From NCBI GenBank assembly GCA_934403665.1, contig CAKRUL010000090.1:1-6398 (forward strand): a stretch of 6,398 bases of DNA, read 5' to 3'. This stretch comes from an uncultured Clostridia bacterium. GTDB taxonomy: Bacteria > Bacillota_A > Clostridia > UMGS1840 > HGM11507. The notes under the pieces were generated by a model. That model was not told where the DNA came from. It was given only the letters and a program-made list of their open reading frames with translations, and did not search any database. The position numbers were made by a program, and so were the translations under genes. This document shows, in pieces, positions 6,175 to 6,398 of the stretch; position 1 is the first letter of the stretch; each line of letters opens with the position of its first letter.

Positions 6175-6398
6175 TTAATACTCCGTCTGTGCGTCAAACT
6201 GATCCAGAACATTGCGGATATTTGCATTTCTTGCCTCCACATCCACATATCCGTCATCGGTATAAGCACTGGTCGCCTTCAGACAAATTTCATATGCCCA
6301 ATGGTTCGTATCATTCATGTCGCTGAAATAATAAGTCTCGGCAGTCACCTGATATTCTTTCCCGTTTTTGTCCAACGCAATCAAGCCTTTTTTGTTGC
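6175..6398 (-). CDS. Hypothetical protein, C-terminal part (start outside the window)
   Basis: A minus-strand frame is open from the right edge (6398) to TAA at 6177-6175, giving 73 visible codons. A TTG at 6384 could be a start, but the frame is open above it (NKKG) and no ribosome binding site is seen, so a longer gene entering from outside is more likely. The visible part is hydrophilic and acidic, with no membrane segment, ending VLDQFDAQTEY. Residues FSDMNDTNHWAYEICLKA faintly recall the start of an S-layer homology repeat, but the conserved TRAE part is missing, so I do not assign that family. It converges on mntP and shares its terminator. The strong terminator just after the stop supports this as a real gene end. 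Confidence 0.65.
   Translation of the reverse strand, partial: NKKGLIALDKNGKEYQVTAETYYFSDMNDTNHWAYEICLKATSAYTDDGYVDVEARNANIRNVLDQFDAQTEY

Overview
The window looks like chromosomal DNA from an anaerobic low-to-moderate GC Firmicute, most likely a member of the Clostridia. The evidence is a single-polypeptide pyruvate:ferredoxin oxidoreductase (PFOR), strong AGGAGG ribosome binding sites, TG-extended -10 promoters, a manganese (yybP-ykoY) riboswitch ahead of mntP, and a CorA remnant of the Firmicutes type. I cannot name the species.

Layout, left to right. Positions 1-185 (minus strand) hold the start of an unrecognised gene that leaves the window. It has a good ribosome binding site and sits just after a possible 8-codon leader ORF. 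Positions 332-946 (minus) encode the cytoplasmic part of a CorA-type divalent cation transporter. The frame stops before the two membrane helices and the GMN motif, so this is probably a pseudogene. Positions 947-1176 form a divergent intergenic region with several short perfect inverted repeats and a good promoter for the next gene. Positions 1177-4683 (plus) encode complete PFOR (nifJ, also called por), the dominant gene here, closed by a strong intrinsic terminator. Positions 4741-4941 are an AT-rich regulatory region with repeated dyads, leading to a small XRE/Cro-C1-type regulator (4942-5253). Positions 5306-5510 form a complete control unit: a consensus-like promoter, a Mn2+ riboswitch aptamer, and mutually exclusive antiterminator and terminator hairpins. 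It feeds the manganese exporter gene mntP (5511-6080). A bidirectional terminator near 6118-6163 separates mntP from a convergent, partly visible minus-strand gene of unknown function (6175-6398).

How the genes work together: PFOR would supply acetyl-CoA and reduced ferredoxin for fermentative metabolism and appears to be transcribed alone. MntP is a separate Mn-controlled unit, in which high Mn2+ should favour read-through into the exporter. The XRE regulator has its own promoter and candidate operators, so autoregulation is plausible, but nothing ties it to nifJ or mntP beyond position. I found no mobile element, CRISPR array, tRNA or rRNA, and no convincing new multi-gene system. The most informative non-coding structures are the riboswitch expression platform and the dyads around the XRE and nifJ promoters.
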